64,000 bases of DNA from Microvelia longipes (GCA_018340805.1 JACMZG010001908.1:34845945-34909944), one strand, 5' to 3'; positions 45,176 to 58,194 are shown, counted from the first letter of the stretch. Notes: generated by a model not told the origin, from the letters alone. Program-made: numbers and translations.

Positions 45176-45681
45176 TATAAGGCGCGGTCGAATATCCACG
45201 GCCTTCTAGAAAATTGGATCACCAACAAACTTTTTTTATAACTTTTTTTTTTAAATTTTCAGTAATTAGCCGGATTTGTGATAAATGAAGCCTATTTCCG
45301 TAATCTGCACGCTCTTTTGGTTAATCTCAAACAGTATTTACATTCAATAAACGATTTATTTTTAATCTAACTTGGTACATACATAACTACTGTTAGACGT
45401 CAATGTTAACAAATATGACATGTCAAAATATAACACAAATCAGGTAGATAACATTGACGTCTAACAGTAGTTATGTATGTACCAAGTTAGATTAAAAATA
45501 AATCGTTGAGTGAATGTAAATACTCTTTGAGATTAACCAAAAGAGCGTGCAGATTACGGAAATAGGCTTCATTGATAACAAATCCGGCTAATTACTGAAA
45601 ATTTTGAAAAAAAAATTATAAAAAAAGTTTGTTGGTGATCCAATGTTCTAGAAGGCCGTGGATATTCGACCGCGCCTTATA
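45176..45681. mobile_element. Large foldback element, 506 bp
   Basis: The arms of about 225-230 bp are almost identical inverted repeats from TATAAGGCGCGGTCGAATAT at 45176 to the matching end at 45681. A short unpaired centre lies around 45415-45445. Differences between arms are few (for example ACAGTATTTAC versus GTAAATACTCT), so it is young or gene-converted. It has no coding capacity. It lies between a tail fragment (45125-45175) and a plus-strand copy (45733-45945) of the 5S-like repeat. The terminal TATAAGG/CCTTATA means the exact end and duplication are ambiguous. Confidence 0.85.
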
Positions 45682-45732
45682 AGGAAACGTTTTCCCATAA
45701 GGGATTTGTTTCCAAAGGAAATTTCCTAAAAA

Positions 45733-45945
45733 GGTATATCTACAAGTTTTGTTTGACAATAAAAGTTAAGCAGCGAGGTCAATGCCTGGATGGGTGCCCG
45801 CTGTTAATAAAACAAATGTATTTACTATCTGAGGACGAGCGAAACGAGTCCTATAAAATAGTAAGTATGAGCGTAGCAAATCTGATGTGGAAAGAAAAAG
45901 TTCAAGTTGCCCCGTATACGACTTTTTCATTATTTATAAAAGTTA
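45733..45945 (+). repeat. 5S-like composite repeat, copy 5
   Basis: Plus orientation. The head AGGTATATCTACAAGTTTTG leads into GTTAAGCAGCGAGGTC (box A, 45765-45780) and TGGATGGGTGCCCGC (box C, 45787-45801; ACC changed to CCC). The body has GGACGAGCGAAACGAGTCC at about 45833-45851 and the tail GCCCCGTATACGAC near 45910. The short frame across it is not a gene. This is one of the clearest matches to 5S rRNA in the window. Confidence 0.75.
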
Positions 45946-45959
45946 AAAACGTTTAATAC

Positions 45960-48610
45960 TCTAAAATTATCAAGAAATAATAATTAAGAAATAAATTAGA
46001 TTCTAATTATCAAGATTTTACTATTACTATTCCAATAATCTAACCGCACGCTCAAGTTCTTAATTATAAATAGATCTTAGACACTTAATTACATCTTAAC
46101 TTTATTAAATAAGAAATTAAACTACATTGAGTGTGAAATTGACATAAGAACTTTATCATTTTATTATTACATTGAAACAATGTAGAATGGTTGGTAGTAA
46201 GTCAAACTTAATTAATATAATTTTATAATGCAAACTAACTTTTTTTTGGGGGGGATGCATATTTTATACAAAGATTTAAATATTTACTTAAATTAAATCA
46301 ATGTTCTAAGTGAAATAAATCCTTCAAAAATTGTATAATAAATTTACAATGCAAATTTATGCTAAACGAATTAACCAGAACAAAAACCAAGACCACAAAC
46401 CATCGAAAAATATTTTATGGTCTCTTATATAATTATGGTAGTTATATCAAATAACTTAAAGCCTACTATATTTAAGAAGTTATCTAGTCGTGTAGCTAAT
46501 ACATAAATAATACTTTTCAGGGTTCAAAATAAAGCCTATTTAATATTTTAAAAGCTTTTGGTATTAAATATATAATATCTGTTTTAACACTTGAGGGAGA
46601 ATAATACACTTTACTTCATGTACCAACTATATTTCGACCATACTTCAGGTAATAATCATGTCTAAAACCAAAAATAAATAAATAATAATTGAAAACAAAA
46701 CTAGATAATAAACTAAAGAAAGATTATAGAATTAATTAGTTATGTACTACTTACAAGAATGGTGATAAATGGTAATTTGTAAATTATTTCTATTTTAGGT
46801 AATATAAAAAAACAGAGAACATCTCTTTAGTCAGTATTAATAACCAATTTTACTAAGGAGAGTAAATAATAGTAATAACCATTATAAAGTTAATTAACAA
46901 AATTTGTATGACTTATCTATAAAAAGCAGTCAATTTGGACCAACGCTTTCCTTACTTTTATGCAAGATTTTGAAATTTATAAGGTGATTCAATTCGATGT
47001 AAACAAACCAAACGCATTCGGAAGTTATAACCAGACCTTCTTATGAATGACGTGTGACGTCATTGCAGGAATCGGTACAAACGATAACATTGAAAATTTA
47101 CTATTTTTTCCTACAATAACCTAACATGTCAAAAAATTGATTTAAATTATAAATAAACCCTCCAAAATTATATAAGCTTGGTTTTTACATAAAACATTGC
47201 TATTTAGTATTAGATTTTAAACACCGCAATGATCCAACTTTTTTTATCTTCTCATGAATTTTGCAAGCAAAACATGTGGTAGAGAGTGTTGTTGGCCACA
47301 TTGCAGGGTTAATAGGAACTTTTTCTAAAAATATATGTTTAAATATTTTATAAAATTAAAAAAAATGTGTGATTAACATGATAGATTTCCTCATATTATA
47401 ATTATTATTTATTCATATAATTATTATTATTTTTTCTTTTACAATTTATTTATACCTATTTACGACTATATTTTTACTAATTTGACTCTCTTCTGAGCTT
47501 CGCTGGATTGTTTCTTTGCCAAGCCACTAAAACCATTTGACTCTAATAATTGTAACAATCATAATTGTTGTTGTATTAATCAATAAAATATGTTAAAAAA
47601 GATTTCCTCCAACATCAAGTTTGTATGAACTTGACTAAGAGAAGAAAAGACAACACAAAGAAAAGAGCTGCCAACTCCATAAAGATGGTTAGCAGGCAAA
47701 GGAAATCTTAAGAATACAATACATAAAGAATATACTTATCCACTTTCTTTTAAAATTCAAAGAAGAAAAATTTTGTCTTCTTGATTTCTAGACTCCTTTG
47801 CAGATAAGAAAATTTTAAATTATAGTTATTTTAAACTCTATTATAAACCCGTTCAGTAATTATAGATTAAGAGATAAGTAGCAAACAGTAACTTAGGTGG
47901 CATCCAGATGCTGACTCATTCATTTTATCAAATTCCAAACTTAACAATTTTAGTTATAACTAGAAGCCTAGTTTTTAAAATATTTGTACTTTAAAAACCT
48001 TTCCATCCATTTCAGCTAATTGGAAACTAATAAGAAATTAGGTTTATAAGATTCAGTTTGAAAAAAATTAGTAAAAAACGTAAGAGTCGAGACACAGGCA
48101 AGCCCAATCAAAGTTGAGGCCAAAAACCATTTATGAATGATCGGTCTTGTTTTAGACATCTTTATGTCAAACAATAAAATGCTTTATTTCTTTATTCACA
48201 AACAAGTTAATCATTATTACAAAATCAAAAGTAAATTACTTCCTACAACTTAATTTATTACTAAATTTTGTACATTTAGATTATTTTATTGATTGATATA
48301 TATAATTCTTAACTACCAAAACCACGATTTTAGGACCGAAATGATTCGGCAGAATTCTGTCAGGCCCTCATCACTGAATTTTCAACACCATATCATTATA
48401 TATTATTATCAGTTCCTATTCCATCATTCTAAAGTTTTCTACATCTACTAGGCTTATTATTATCTTCAAATATATTTTTGAATATTTTAATGTCTTGACT
48501 ACAGGTATCCTTGTTAGTTAAGTAAATATTAAGGCCTCAATTAAATAACTAACCGAAGTTTGTAATATAAGATCAAAATTATGTAAAATGGAGAGCTAGG
48601 AATAGAAAAT
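45960..48610. other. AT-rich stretch without recognised features
   Basis: No supported gene, RNA or mobile element. G-run TTTTTTTGGGGGGGA at about 46240 is isolated. Confidence 0.4.
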
Positions 48611-48615
48611 GAATT

Positions 48616-48842
48616 AGATAAATATAATAATCTCTCCTCTAAATAGTAAATAAATTTACTCTAGAGACTTTCTGCCACATTTAAGTATCATCAGTAATTC
48701 TCAAGGGTGCTAAGGACAGTACTTTCAAAATTGGAAAATAATCATTTTTGATTCATAGCATTCCTAAGAACAACTGATAATTTCCAGATGCGGCAACTCT
48801 TAAGTAAATTTATTTATTTAGTGGAGAGACTATTTATTTATC
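48616..48842. mobile_element. Foldback/MITE, about 227 bp
   Basis: The left arm (AGATAAATATAATAATCTCT, then CCTCTAAATAGTAAATAAAT) and right arm ending TATTTATTTATCC are imperfect inverted repeats running to the centre near 48735. Conserved inner parts include TGCCACAT/ATGCGGCA and AATTGGAAAATAAT/ATTTTTGATT. Confidence 0.65.
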
Positions 48843-49219
48843 CATTGGATTTTTCCATAGAGCAGCTATTTGTATTAGAAAAAACATTAATTAATACGAC
48901 ATACCATTAAAGAAATTAAAATAGAAAACACTACAGCATTTTTTACTATATTTACTAAGAGTGATATGTTTCAAATGCATCATACAGTCTAACACCACTT
49001 CTAATAGTTATTATCATAAAATTAGTATAAAATCTCCACTTAGTCAACTTCTGCTGAAATGGTTTAGCTTTGAGTTCAAATAACCAATTAATCTTTTGCC
49101 AATCGTCTATCAAGTATGGTAATTAAGATGCAGAATAATCCCAATATATGTGATAATATTAGAAATTAAAATGTTAAATATAAAATTGTATAAGCTATTT
49201 CGGTTTCACTGATAACTTA

Positions 49220-49310
49220 GATTATAAATCGTCAGCAAGCATTTAAAAGGTCACTCGAGAATACGTCTAGTCTCAAGTTAGCCCAGGTTCAAATCTCAGT
49301 CACGCCACTT
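49220..49310 (+). repeat. Possible tRNA-related SINE end
   Basis: GTCAGCAAGCATTTAAAAGG, then GGTTCAAATCTCAGTCACGC at about 49288. The second block resembles a tRNA box B (GGTTCAAATC), but the T-stem and acceptor do not pair, so it is not a tRNA gene. Confidence 0.35.
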
Positions 49311-49429
49311 GGTTTGCACGCTAAATATAGAGCCTACCAATGTTGTTTCCTGTGGAACGTGTGTAAAAGATGAAGAGAAAATTGAGTAAAGTTGATGAAA
49401 TATCCTATTAAACGAGTGTTTTTTCATCG

Positions 49430-49740
49430 AAATCAGATTACTACAACTAAAATTACATTTGTTAAATGGCCAAAAACCATTTAACAAAGAAATTCGCTGA
49501 CTATGCATAAAATAATAATTTTTTTGGTGATTTGAAAGAACCATAACTTTGGATGTAATAATCAGATTTTGATGATTAAACACTCTAAATTTTATTTCAA
49601 ATTATATCTTACAACTTTAAAAATTGTTCTCTTCAAGTTTTCACACGAACCACTTATTCTCTGGATAGGTATATTATAATTTAAGGTATATTACCAGAAA
49701 CATTTGGTCCGGTCCGGCTCTTGGACTAAAACTACATCTA
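49430..49740 (+). mobile_element. Foldback family FB-A, copy 3 (partial)
   Basis: The right half includes ACAAAGAAATTCGCTGACTA, CGAACCACTTATTC and ATTTAAGGTATATTACCAGA, ending GGCTCTTGGACTAAAAC. It corresponds to the right half of 20333-21017. An inner inverted pair, GTTAAATGGCCA / ACCATTTAAC, lies near 49459-49486. Confidence 0.6.
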
Positions 49741-49744
49741 TTAA

Positions 49745-51355
49745 AATATTCTCTGTGTCCACTAACTCATGTAGAAATTTCTTCCAGGTCTCCAGGATTA
49801 AATTAAAAATGAGACAGCAAGTACAATGCTAACTAGCATGTGAATATTGGGGCTGAGGCGATCTTAAGCATCAGCCAGCAATGGTCCATGATTCTATCTT
49901 GGATTACCTGGCTTCTAGCTTCAGTGTAAGACTATAGTACATTGTCCTACATTTATCCATAGGGAGTTAGTAAAACGCGCCCTACGGACATATTTATTAG
50001 ATGATTAAACCTTTGGTTCTCATCCCTTCCTCGCTACAATCACATTACGTTATTGTGTTTCTAAAACTGCTTCATATCTAATAACACTTGCACCAGTATC
50101 ACATAAGTTCAGTATAAGTATCAGACATATCTTTAGGCATAAATATATATACCTTTATACATTTCTGACTGGAAATGGACAAAAACTATTATACTTGTGT
50201 ACAAGCTAATGTATGAGCACTAAACGATAGCTCTACCAAACATTACGGTGATATCGATACAAAAGTTTTGGAATTACTATTGTTTACCATACTTGACAGA
50301 CGATTGCCGAAAACGCAATAGGTCATCTGAACAAGAAGGTCAATTTTATAACAAGCTATCATTGCTGAATGCATATTAAGTTTGGTACATTAATTGAAAA
50401 AAAAACAACAACCTGTAAAAAAATATTTAAACAACTCACAGAAAAATAAGGTTCTCCATGCTAATTTAAGTTAACAAACAGCTAAATTAAGTAATCGCAC
50501 AGAACCTCACTTTAAATACAATAGAATTGGTAAAAACTTCAAATCTTATCTTTACAGGAAAAAATGTTTTGCACTTCTAGCTGAAACGGAATTTTGTTTT
50601 ACAGTTAACAATTATAATATCAAATTTTAACTTTCGTTACAATAAAATGTTAGTAGTACATGTCATATACTTTCTTGTCAATTTTCACGTGTTTTTATAA
50701 TCTTTTTTAAAAATGTTTACACTACTTTGGTAGAAAAAAATAAAGAAAAAACTAAGTAGAAAAAAAATTATTTGCAAAAATTTAATTACTCCCTAGTAAA
50801 TCAATTACACGCTCTTAACTTCATAAATAACAATCTAAACTGTGATTAGCACACATATAGCTTGTGGTGCAACACCTAAACAATATTCATAAAAATCACC
50901 TATTTACCATAATTTATAAATCAAAATTGAATATTGGTGTTTCCACGAAGAAAAAAATGTTAAAACTTCGCTTATTAAAGATTAAACACCGAATAAATAA
51001 CAAGGTAGGTGTATCTGAAAATTATAGGTGTATTTATTATTAATTATATCTACAGAACAGGTTTGGAAATATTGAAACTATTATATACATATTATACCTA
51101 AATGAATGAATTATCAAAATTCTTGAAATTTGAAAATATTAAAATTTAGATTATTAATTATTAATATTAGAAAAAAAATTTAGTATTATTACTATTATAT
51201 AGATAAATATAAGGTATATTAAAAGATTATCGCCATTATTTGTCATCAAATTTAATTTTTTGAGAACTGTATCGGACACAGACAAGGATCTTAAATAAAG
51301 GGGATGACGCAATAAGGAACATTTCTGACCCCATGGACGTTATATGAGATAGAGA
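49745..51355. other. AT-rich stretch without recognised features
   Basis: No supported gene or clear repeat. Confidence 0.4.
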
Positions 51356-51359
51356 AATA

Positions 51360-51735
51360 GGAGCAAACTTACCATCCCATGGTTATAGCAATTGTTGTTG
51401 TTGTGGTATTCCCAAAATAAATTTTTATAACGTCATTAACCCGCAATAATGACAGCAAAAATTTCGAAAAATCATAAAAAACGGAAAAATGATGCGATCC
51501 TTTTTCTTCGGCAAACATGTAGCTATGTATAAGATTAATATATGTGCTAAGTTTCATCTTAATATCAGCATTAGTTCAATTTTTATGGAATGACTTGTAT
51601 ACGTTTTTTAAAAATGGTGTAAATCGCAAAATATTCGAATTGAGTTGAAATTTGGTACAACTGTATCCCTAGACGTAATAAATAAGTGTACTAAGTTTCG
51701 TTTTAAGACAACAAGAATATCCATGATTTTTTGTG
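51360..51735 (+). repeat. Composite repeat leader with 5S-head junction, lacking the 5S boxes
   Basis: The leader blocks are AACGTCATTAACCCGCAATA, AAAAAACGGAAAAATGATGC, GAGTTGAAATTTGGTACAAC and AATAAGTGTACTAAGTTTCG. It then continues AATATCCATGATTTTTTGTG and GATC before diverging at about 51735. Copies 1, 2, 5 and 7 carry the same head just before GTTAAGCAGC. This copy therefore breaks inside the 5S-like module and shows that leader and 5S parts are linked. Confidence 0.65.
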
Positions 51736-51739
51736 GATC

Positions 51740-54700
51740 TTCAACTAGATCTTCAACTACAAAACATATGATTATAGCAAAATAAATATGATCTATTTTA
51801 GGAGCACTTAAAAAAATAGCTCTAACGATATAACGGCTATGATAAGCCTAAAGTAACATATTTATGTATATAAAAGTTACTAGTAATTTGAATATAAACT
51901 AAGTACCCAAAGCACGTAAAACTTAGGGAATCATCTGCTACAAATATTAATGTAGTATTATTTTAGAATTTATCACAACCTCAAGCCAAATCCAACAACA
52001 AAAAATTTAACAAATGCTAATTATGATCCTCCAAGTTCAGAAATAAGAATACCGCCAACTCCACAACTTTAACTTTAGGACTTATTATTTTAAGTTTATA
52101 GCTTCACGTCCGTCTCTAATAGATGTTATCCTTAGACGAGAGAATATTTACGACACACGTGGTCCTACTCCTTAGCTTTACCTGCCTCATTAAACATTTT
52201 TATTTACTCCAACCACTTCGCTTGTTTCTACTTCAACGCTTTACTTATCTAAGATTGTTTCTTCTTTTCTACCTTTAGTTTAGAGTCCGGGTTTTATCCA
52301 AAAAATAATTTAGTTTCAATTTCAACACTTTGAATGTGTGGTCTAATGGAATAAATCAAACATGATACAACAGCTCCTATAATAATAGATTATTTAATCG
52401 TTATTAAAGGTATAAAAGATTATCGACATTCACGATTATTAATAACATTTTAAGCCTATTTTTCAAATATATTTTATCCAAAATTAATTAGTCTTTACAT
52501 TTAAAATAAGAAGCTATAACAGTTTAGTCTTCATTATAAAAAAATATTAGGATTAAGTGGAAAAGAAGTTTTTGTACGATTCAGACAGAAGATTTAATCG
52601 TATGGATTGTCTTAAGCCAAAATGTCAAGGCCAAATTTCATGAGATTGATTCTTCCACTAAATCAAAACCTATGTTATTAATATACATTCGTGTGCATAA
52701 GACCTATTATCTAAATCTTCACGATTTAAGAACCTCCGAAAAAAGTTTAAAAAACACGGAAAATATCTAACACGTCGCGACGGAACAGCCCTAGGATTCG
52801 GCTTTACAATATTATAAAATGTTAATTATTATTATTATAAATAATTAGACGGTTGTAAAAGCTAAACAGTAGATTAAGATACAAGAAGAATCAACATGAA
52901 AATTTTGGTATAAAATTAGTTAAATGTTAACCAACGCCTATTTTAGACTAAAAGAATACGTCAAACCTAACACAGCAGGTTAGTAGGTGTGTTATATATT
53001 CTAGTACTCATTTTAAGAACTATAAAAACCTATTCAACAAATAATAAATATAAAAAACAATAAAAAATAATTTAGGAAAAGTAAAAACCAATTAATAAGT
53101 TAAAATAATAAAACATATAAAGAGGAAATATACATATTTGACAGATATAAATACTGATACATGTACATGATATAAATTACTGTCAGATCTGCGGGTGTTA
53201 TCATATTTGATACATCAGTAACTAATTTATTTTCAAAGCGTTATATTTTAATTTTATATCAATTTATTTCATTTTTTCATTTATATTTTACAGCACATTA
53301 AAATTTCTACTTCTTCAATTAATAAAATGTCCAGCTTTAAAAATTAAAAATCAGCTAAAACCTTTGAATTCATTATTCATTCTAAAACAGAACTCGATTT
53401 CCAATTTCATATCTTTAGTACAAATTTTAAATTACTTTAATTTGTGACTTATCTTAATTTGTGCTAATGCGTAGGCGCAGCACTCGCAAAAGAAAACTAT
53501 AACGAGAGTTTATTAAAATATGCTTAATGTGAAGGCCTATTACTATTTAATCAGAAATTAAATAATAATAAGCTTTGGTGGCCCTAATATAGTAATTAAT
53601 TAATTTATGTATGCATGTATATCAAGGTCTTAATAATATATAATGAATATATATTATTTGATACTACCGAGTTTTGCAACATGAATAGTAGACACAATAT
53701 AATTGTGCGAGAGACACCTAGGAAATGGAGCATATAACATACATATGAATTCTCTATTATTAATTACACAAACTGCGATAAAATGGTGCAAAATTAAACT
53801 TTTGATATTTATTTAAATATATTTAAACTGACTTCTAAATTACCACGACCTGACAGAGGCACAAGATCACCAAAATTTATTTAGATTGTCTTTTATAGAC
53901 ACTTTTCTTTAAAGGCTCTAACTTACCTTAAAATCGATAGAAATTTTGCCCTTTTACCGGGTGCAACATTTCAGGTGCACCAAGAATAAATCCTCAAAAT
54001 TATGGGGAAATCATGGTCATACAATTTCGAAAATGGTCTCTATCCTCAGCAAGTTGACTTGTACGACTTCAAAGTTTTGAGTGTTTTGGCGGTACTTATA
54101 TATAACCCAAATATGGTAATTTTGTTACCACTTTTATAGTTACTATAAAAAGTTACTAGAAATAGTGATATTACTATTAAATTTCATAGATTTAAATAGA
54201 GATTTCAAAGCAGTGAATATTACGGTATTATCTAATTTAACTTTTTATAATCATCAAAAGTGGTAAAAACATTATTATATTTGGCCAATAGTTAATAAAA
54301 AAAATTATAAATTTTAAGTCGCGCGGATTAAGAGCAGGGGTTTAGACCCAGGGGGTCAGACTTACGGGCGTAGAGAGCATTTAGGAAAGTCTGGATTATG
54401 TTTTTCCTTTACTTTTAATGGCTCAATGTTGGTGCATCTGAAATTTTCCACCCTGTATAATAGACAGCTAGACAAAGGTAATCTGTGGATTACCTTATGG
54501 GCAGGTTTTTGAATTCCCGACAAAATTCATTTTCTAAACATCCTTTCCTTTACTATAGGATTTTCCCATAGTAAACTGACATATCAATGGAAAATTATAT
54601 TTAATAGTTAAATTCTTTTGAAATGAATATAAGAACAACAGCTGAGAAATATATTGTCTCCCTTCTTACTGTTTAATTATTTAGTATCTTAATAAATAAA

Positions 54701-55375
54701 GGATCATAGGTGGCATACCCTCCTAGACGTTAAGGATACGGCCCGACTACAAACATTTAAAACCCAAGTTCTAAAAAAAGGATTCTTAAGATAAACAAGA
54801 ACTTCTTCAAAGGATCGTCACCCACTGCATACAAGATGAAAATAAATTTCGTGTTTACAAAGTCTAAGAATGTATAAGTTCAAATAAACTACTAGTTAAT
54901 TAAATAAATCATAAGAACATGACAAATATTCATACCTGGTATATTTAGATAGCTCATAACATGCTCGGTCCCTTAGCCTTAAACCATTTGTTTAAAGTAT
55001 TCTGTATAATTTAAAAATTTCATTTCGCCTTCATTCTTAAAATAGTATTTTATTTTTTTGTTTTTCATTTTCATTACTTTGTTTTTAATGTTTAATTTAT
55101 TATTTCGGGTTTGACTGCCAACTACAACCCTAATTTTTTTTAATATAATTAATTCATTAATTTTATTTTAAAAAGTTACTCTCTGTAAATTTATATAATA
55201 TGGGAACACAAAAAAATATAACGTTTCTATACAACAGACCTCTTAAAAATATGCAAAATTATTCTAAAAAAGTAAAGGTCAGTTCAACAAAGATGCGTTG
55301 TTTAATTGTTTAATGCGTGAACGGATATTTCTTTCATAAGTATTTAGTACTAATGAACAGAGTACTATTTTTACT
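51740..55375. other. AT-rich stretch without recognised features
   Basis: No supported gene or RNA. The segment near 54320-54370 is slightly GC-richer (GGGTTTAGACCC, GGGGGTCAGACTTACGGGC) but unassigned. Confidence 0.4.
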
Positions 55376-55379
55376 TTTT

Positions 55380-55800
55380 CTCATTTATACCATGGGTATA
55401 CAGTAAAAGTATTGTGTTTACACAAAAATCCGAAAACCGATATTTCACCTATATGATCCGCATTAAGTGTTTTCCCCTCCTTGATAGTTTTCACAAATGT
55501 GTCTGTCTGTAAGTGTGTGTGTGTGTGTGTGTGACTTTTATTATCATAGCTTCAAAAACACTTATGCTAGAGAGTTGAAACTTGGTACGAAAATCAATCT
55601 TTAGTTCTAGTACCCGGAAAATATTTTTTGATTTCTTCATAAACCAGTAATAATGACTCGGCAAAAACGTAGAAAATGCATAAAACGCGAAAAATGTTTT
55701 GATCGATTTGAGATTTGGTACGATTTTAGTCATCAAGACCAATATAGGTACTAATGATCATCTCAGTATTATCAGCGTTAGTTTAATTTTTATCATTCTC
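55380..55800 (+). repeat. Composite repeat leader unit with (TG)n
   Basis: Order: TCATTTATACCATGGGTATA, then ACAAAAATCCGAAAACCGAT, then TTTCACCTATATGATCCGCA, then (TG)n at about 55515-55532. GAGAGTTGAAACTTGGTACG, ACTCGGCAAAAACGTAGAAA and GATTTGAGATTTGGTACG follow. The microsatellite lies inside the unit between conserved blocks. No 5S-like part follows. Confidence 0.65.
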
Positions 55801-55849
55801 CTTTCTATTAGACTTAAATATTGATGACAAGAAGCCTAAATGTTGACTT

Positions 55850-56340
55850 ATTTATTACAAGTTGTCTTTTAATTCATCTAAAGCTTACCGATGGTGGAAT
55901 TACGTCACGCGGTGGATTTCATGTCTATCATTTAATTCAACGGTGGATATAAGAGGCGCTACCTCTCGGAACTTAATTTGCTGGAGTCCTCCCTAACTCC
56001 TCCCCCACAAAATTGGCGGTAACTTAGGGATTTCATTAATTTCACCTCTCCTGCGTGATGGATTAGTGATGACAACACTGACACCTTTCCACATACCACG
56101 CTATCCTTCCACAGCACCCCATTCCCCTTTTAATGGGGCTTGTCATTTTTATTTTCCTTTTTACCGCTCACAAAGCCACCTACGTCCAGTACCAACCCGG
56201 TGTATTCAAAGTAAATTAAAAGACGAGCCAGCAAAGAATGAAAAAAATCACATCGTCTTTTTATCTGGTTTGTTAACACTTTTAACATTTCATTACAATT
56301 TTAAATTTCATACAAATGTCAACACATTTTTATAATAGTG
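55850..56340. other. GC-richer unassigned segment
   Basis: 55870-56240 has more GC than its neighbours (for example ATTACGTCACGCGGTGGA and CCTCCCTAACTCCTCCCCCA) and a 89-codon plus-strand frame at 56066-56335 without recognisable motifs. Repeat or exon origin cannot be decided. Confidence 0.3.
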
Positions 56341-57361
56341 ATGCTAAGATTTATGGTCTTTTCGGCCATAATTTGGAAATTAAAATGCCAAAAAAATACT
56401 AATATACTTATTTTCTCATGTAATACACAAAATAAAGTTATCCTGTTACGTTGCACTAATAAACCATTCAATTAAATATCGCTCGCGACAGACATCAGCA
56501 TTAGTAATATCCTGAAGTTGGCAGTATGGGCAGATGATAAGGCGATTTAAACTTTCCTTTTAAGTTTTTTCAAATTGTTGCATGCGACCCCTGAATTTAA
56601 CTACACCATAAAAAAATATGTCCCCTTTACACAATAAAGGTTCCTAAATGTTCCCTTCAATCGGTGACATCAAGCCCAAAAATGTACTTTCTTTGTGTTG
56701 ATTTGACATGGAATGACCCATTATTTATGTTTAATAGTTAAAAAAGGGGACATTTGGCCGATCCTGTATATACATAATTCATATAATTTTGCCATCGCAG
56801 AAAGCCAAGCAGAATCCGATACTCTTTACTTTCCCCTTCCACTTTCGACATACAAACAACCTTTTAAGCGACTTTTTCTAATGAAATTTCGATAAAAAAA
56901 TTAATAATAATAATATTGATCTATAAAAAAAATTTTTAATTAATTAATATGTATTAAACTAGTATAAGATCAAAAAGAAGTAAAATATATTTGTTTGACT
57001 GTTGACAGGTAATTATCAAGTCTGACAGTTGTAACAAGCTCCGTGTAACTTCCACCAAGAATTAATTTAGTTTCTTCAAGGGTAAGCTATATTAAAATAA
57101 TTATTTATTTACTTTATGTATATTAATATATAGTCGTACTTAAACTTATACCTGCCAATAGTTTTTTTCCTGCCTAATTATATCATAACTTCAAATGCAA
57201 AAGATCTGGGCTCATAATATTCATCTATATAAGTATAAAAGATGACTTTAATCATTAATATTATAAAAGTATTATAAACATTGTGTACTATAAATACAAA
57301 ATGTTATAGTTGGCCATAAGAACGTAGCCATAAATAAATTTAAGTTTGATAAGATGTAAAT

Positions 57362-57366
57362 AATAT

Positions 57367-57436
<70 letters not shown>
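57362..57436. repeat. (TA)n microsatellite
   Basis: TA array with one phase break, lying upstream of the most complete composite repeat. Confidence 0.95.
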
Positions 57437-57441
<5 letters not shown>

Positions 57442-57714
57442 ATTCTGGATTTTTTAAATTATTAGACTAACACAAGTATGTTAGTCACTATAGTGAATAT
57501 ACTAAATTGTAATTGTGTAATTGTAATTCACCTAAATTGTACATAAACGTCATTTTTTCTGTGACTTGAGGACTCAATTTTCAAATTTGAAACCCTTACT
57601 ACTTCTTCTTTTTTACCCCGCAGGTAAAAAGGAAAAGTAATGTTAGCACTAAAAAATGCAAAACTGTTTCTGAACTGAATTATCTATTTTAAATGAATTA
57701 TTCAAGTTGTATGT

Positions 57715-58190
57715 CTTAATGAGTGTTTGTGTCTTTATGTTCGTGTGTATATGTATGTGTCTATTATCATCATAGAATCTAGTCTAATAGATAGTTGAAA
57801 CAGGGCACACAAATTAATATTTATGTCTATTTTTCTCTTCAATAACCATTATATTATTTCATAAAACGTGAAAAAATGTTTATATCGATTTAAAATCAGG
57901 TGAAACTATAGTCCAACTAAATAATTATACGGTCTTTCATTTCGATACGGCCATTATACCTATAGTTTCTGTCAGATCACAAGAGTTTAGTAACATCGAT
58001 TGTGATCAGTACGTGGATAGGTGACCGCTTAAAATAAAAAGGATAAACAAGCAAAGGCTTCTATAAAAAAAATTGAATGAGCATAAAGAAGCTACAGTAA
58101 AGACAAATACAGCAAGTCTGAAGTTGTGAGGATGAGTCTAGAGAATCTGACGATATAAGGAAATGTTTAGGGGCAACTCGTACCCGATTT
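57715..58190 (+). repeat. Composite repeat, most complete copy: leader plus 5S-like module plus tail
   Basis: It reads in order: a TG-rich degraded microsatellite (57722-57765); AGATAGTTGAAACAGGGCAC; AAAACGTGAAAAAATGTTTA; a diverged AAATCAGGTGAAACTATAGT; TTTCATTTCGATACGGCC. The 5S-like stretch TCAGATCACAAGAGTTTAGT follows with CAGTACGTGGATAGGTGACC (about 58006-58025). Then come a body and the tail CTCGTACCCGATTTTTTA (about 58170-58187). The spacing between box A-like and box C-like parts is closer to true 5S rRNA than in other copies, suggesting an older or less deleted subfamily. Confidence 0.65.
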
Positions 58191-58194
58191 TTTA

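Noticed and set aside
45765..45801. Functional 5S rRNA gene
   Set aside because: Only the box A to box C portion is similar, with deletions between them. The 5' and 3' ends of 5S rRNA are absent and many diverged copies occur.
49284..49310. tRNA gene at the GGTTCAAATCTC string
   Set aside because: No matching D-arm, anticodon arm or acceptor pairing; only a box B-like string.
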